Shown piece by piece: positions 19,063-20,287 of a DNA stretch of 20,287 bases (the first letter of the stretch is position 1; every line of letters begins with the position of its first letter). The stretch comes from Rhizophagus sp. LPA8_4_AMF. Lineage: Eukaryota > Glomeromycota > Glomeromycetes > Glomerales > Glomeraceae. The translations under genes were made by a program, and so were the position numbers. The notes under the pieces were generated by a model. It searched no databases. It was not told the DNA's origin and worked only from the letters and a program-made list of their open reading frames with translations. Where the stretch lies: contig JADRCO010001320.1 in assembly GCA_021464525.1 (NCBI GenBank), positions 1-20,287 on the forward strand. The letters are read 5' to 3'.

Positions 19063-19172
19063 TTGATCCAGTAATTGGATTTCAATGAATTTTATATCAT
19101 TAGATTCATTTTATCAAGATGAATCGAATGGTAGTAAGATCATTTTTCCATGACCAATATTGGCAAAGTTAT
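19063..19172. repeat. 110-bp direct repeat, copy 2
   Basis: Second copy, starting TTGATCCAGTAATTGGATTT, offset 147 bp from copy 1 and collinear over its whole length with scattered substitutions. Both copies sit downstream of the pogo-like end and may belong to the same element. Confidence 0.8.
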
Positions 19173-19320
19173 AATTAATAAAGTATTTAAGTATAATTCT
19201 GATCAAAATTATGTTAATTTTTGACCAGAATTATGATTATATATATATATATAATTTTTTATATAGTCATATCTCTTTATAGACACCAAAAAAAGGATCT
19301 TTCACAACTTTTTTTGATAA

Positions 19321-19671
19321 TCATTTTGACCATTTCTCCAGCAGAAGTCGCTGTAACCTGTTCGCTTTTGGCGTCCCTTCTGAATATTTTTTAGGAATGT
19401 TTCTGAACTGGCCAATATACTTTTTGAAGTTTTCTCACAGAACTACTTTTTATAGTTATTCACTAAGCTTAACCATCTCATACGAATATTTTTCTGGTAT
19501 TTCTGAACAATTTGTTAGAATGCGCTTTAGTTCCTCCTTGTTGAACACTAACTGACCAAGTGGTTCTCAAGCTGGACCGTTATTTTTAAAAGAAGTGGCC
19601 ACAAAAGTTTTACTTGTTAGTTGAAGTCTAAAGTGCTCACTGTTTTTGTCAAAAGGTTTATTCAATATAAG
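19321..19671 (-). pseudogene. Decayed protein-coding relic with four internal stops, family unknown
   Basis: On the minus strand one frame reads through 117 codons with protein-like content: FDKNSEHFRLQLTSKTFVAT near the start, FNKEELKRILTNCSEIPEK in the middle, and NFKKYIGQFRNIPKKYSEG then NRLQRLLLEKWSK before TGA at 19321-19323. It is broken by TGA (19567-19569), TAA (19456-19458), TAA (19450-19452) and TGA (19435-19437), with no frameshift. No start codon or upstream exon is certain. I do not recognise the family; a transposon-borne or amplified host gene are both possible. Confidence 0.5.
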
Positions 19672-20008
19672 GTAACGGTATTATGATATATGTTTGGTGT
19701 ATTTATGCAAGTTTTTTATTTCAGAACTTTGCTTTGGGATTTTCTTGTAGTGATATGCTTTTCTTTTTGCTTTTTTGTTTTTTCTCATCTTTTGGAATTT
19801 TTGTGCAACCTTATTTTCTTTGGGGATAGGGAGGTACTGGAAATTTTGATTGATACTTGGAGGTTTGTGGAATTTAGATTTATGACAAGTCAGTCAATCC
19901 TGGGAGGTAAAGAAGGTGACGATTATGTACTGCAGTTTTTGTAGTACAGGAATCAGGTGGTCACATGTTGGGTTATCACGTGTTTTTACTAAGGTTAATT
20001 TTAGATTA
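19672..20008. other. Region without a supported gene
   Basis: The plus strand is open at 19690-19944, but the product is a Phe/Leu-rich hydrophobic string. The minus strand shows only broken Lys-rich phrases. Both are probably remnants or chance. TCACATG and TCACGTG motifs occur at 19962-19980. Confidence 0.4.
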
Positions 20009-20110
20009 AGGATTGTTCAAAATGAGGTGGATGTCCAATTTGAGGATTGTTCTAAATAAGATGGGTGTTCTCCTTAAGGGTTTTTCTAAGAATAGGCTGA
20101 ACTATACTAC
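20009..20110. repeat. 34-bp diverged tandem repeat, three copies
   Basis: GGATTGTTCAAAATGAGGTG (about 20010), GGATTGTTCTAAATAAGATG (about 20044) and GGGTTTTTCTAAGAATAGGC (about 20078) recur at a period of 34 bp. Confidence 0.65.
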
Positions 20111-20147
20111 ACTAAAAAGTTCTCAAGAATAGTTGGATTGCATGATA

Positions 20148-20287
20148 TAGTGCTCTGAACAAGTCGAGTCAAGTTGATTTTTGAACCAAATCATACTCGA
20201 CTCGGAAAATCGAGTCGAGTCGAGTTGAGTCTAAAATATAATATTTTTTAGACTCGACTCGACTCAATTTGTAAAAAACATCAACTC
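20148..20287. mobile_element. Left end of a hAT-like element with GAGTCGAGTC repeats, truncated by the window
   Basis: TAGTGCTCTGAACAAG at 20148 shares its first seven bases (TAGTGCT) with the hAT element at 14783-15530. It is followed by repeated CGAGTCGAGTCGAG on both strands, including a hairpin of GAGTCGAGTCGAG (near 20213) with CTCGACTCGACTC (near 20253). The left flank GCATGATA (20140-20147) is the predicted 8-bp target duplication; the right end lies beyond the window. Confidence 0.5.

Noticed and set aside
19690-19944. 84-codon Phe/Leu-rich plus-strand frame
   Set aside because: No motif or context; hydrophobicity follows from T-rich sequence, and the other strand shows Lys-rich broken phrases.

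Overview
This is a strongly AT-rich, intron-bearing eukaryotic window. It looks fungal, and most like an arbuscular mycorrhizal fungus (Rhizophagus/Glomeromycotina). The reasons are the short GT-AG introns (about 40-100 nt), a fungal-type NsdD GATA factor, a fungal-type aspartokinase, a MATA_HMG-type HMG-box gene (a family hugely expanded in Rhizophagus), and very gene-poor DNA full of small DNA-transposon relics. Species assignment is inference; it was not searched.

Layout. At 157-1986 (+) lies a five-exon NsdD/SUB-1-like GATA zinc-finger transcription factor. About 300 bp after its stop is a candidate alternative last exon (2287-2363), in the correct splice phase to rebuild the His-Phe-Ala that follows the finger. 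At 3571-5554 (+) lies a six-exon aspartate kinase of the yeast Hom3 type (529 aa when spliced), with a decayed tandem peptide repeat forming its C-terminus. At 11447-12382 (-) lies a single-exon 311-aa HMG-box protein. Those three are the only genes I would call intact. A possible 32-aa two-exon microgene sits at 10152-10291, at low confidence.

The rest is mostly mobile-element debris, and several pieces have both ends and a target-site duplication (TSD) visible. These are: a 356-bp terminal-inverted-repeat (TIR) element at 8751-9106 (TSD ATA); a 214-bp hairpin element at 9402-9615 with a TA duplication, nested in a three-copy repeat at 9331-10002; a roughly 107-bp hAT-like element at 10608-10714 (8-bp TSD CGCGTTAC); and a 748-bp non-autonomous hAT at 14783-15530 (8-bp TSD CATGACAG, 17 CCGG motifs near its ends). 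Less certain are a TIR element at 16047-16298, a pogo-like terminus at 18589, and what appears to be the left end of another hAT-like element running off the window at 20148.

Two decayed coding relics are visible: a coiled-coil-like one at 17249-17407 (+) and a longer unrecognised one at 19321-19671 (-), whose four internal stops all fit C:G to T:A changes.

How the genes work together: there is no operon and no evident common pathway. The aspartokinase starts Thr/Met/Ile synthesis; the GATA and HMG proteins are independent nuclear regulators. I see no CRISPR array, rRNA, tRNA or multi-gene system. The most distinctive observations are the candidate alternative GATA-finger exon, the repeat-extended aspartokinase tail, and the set of well-delimited small transposons.
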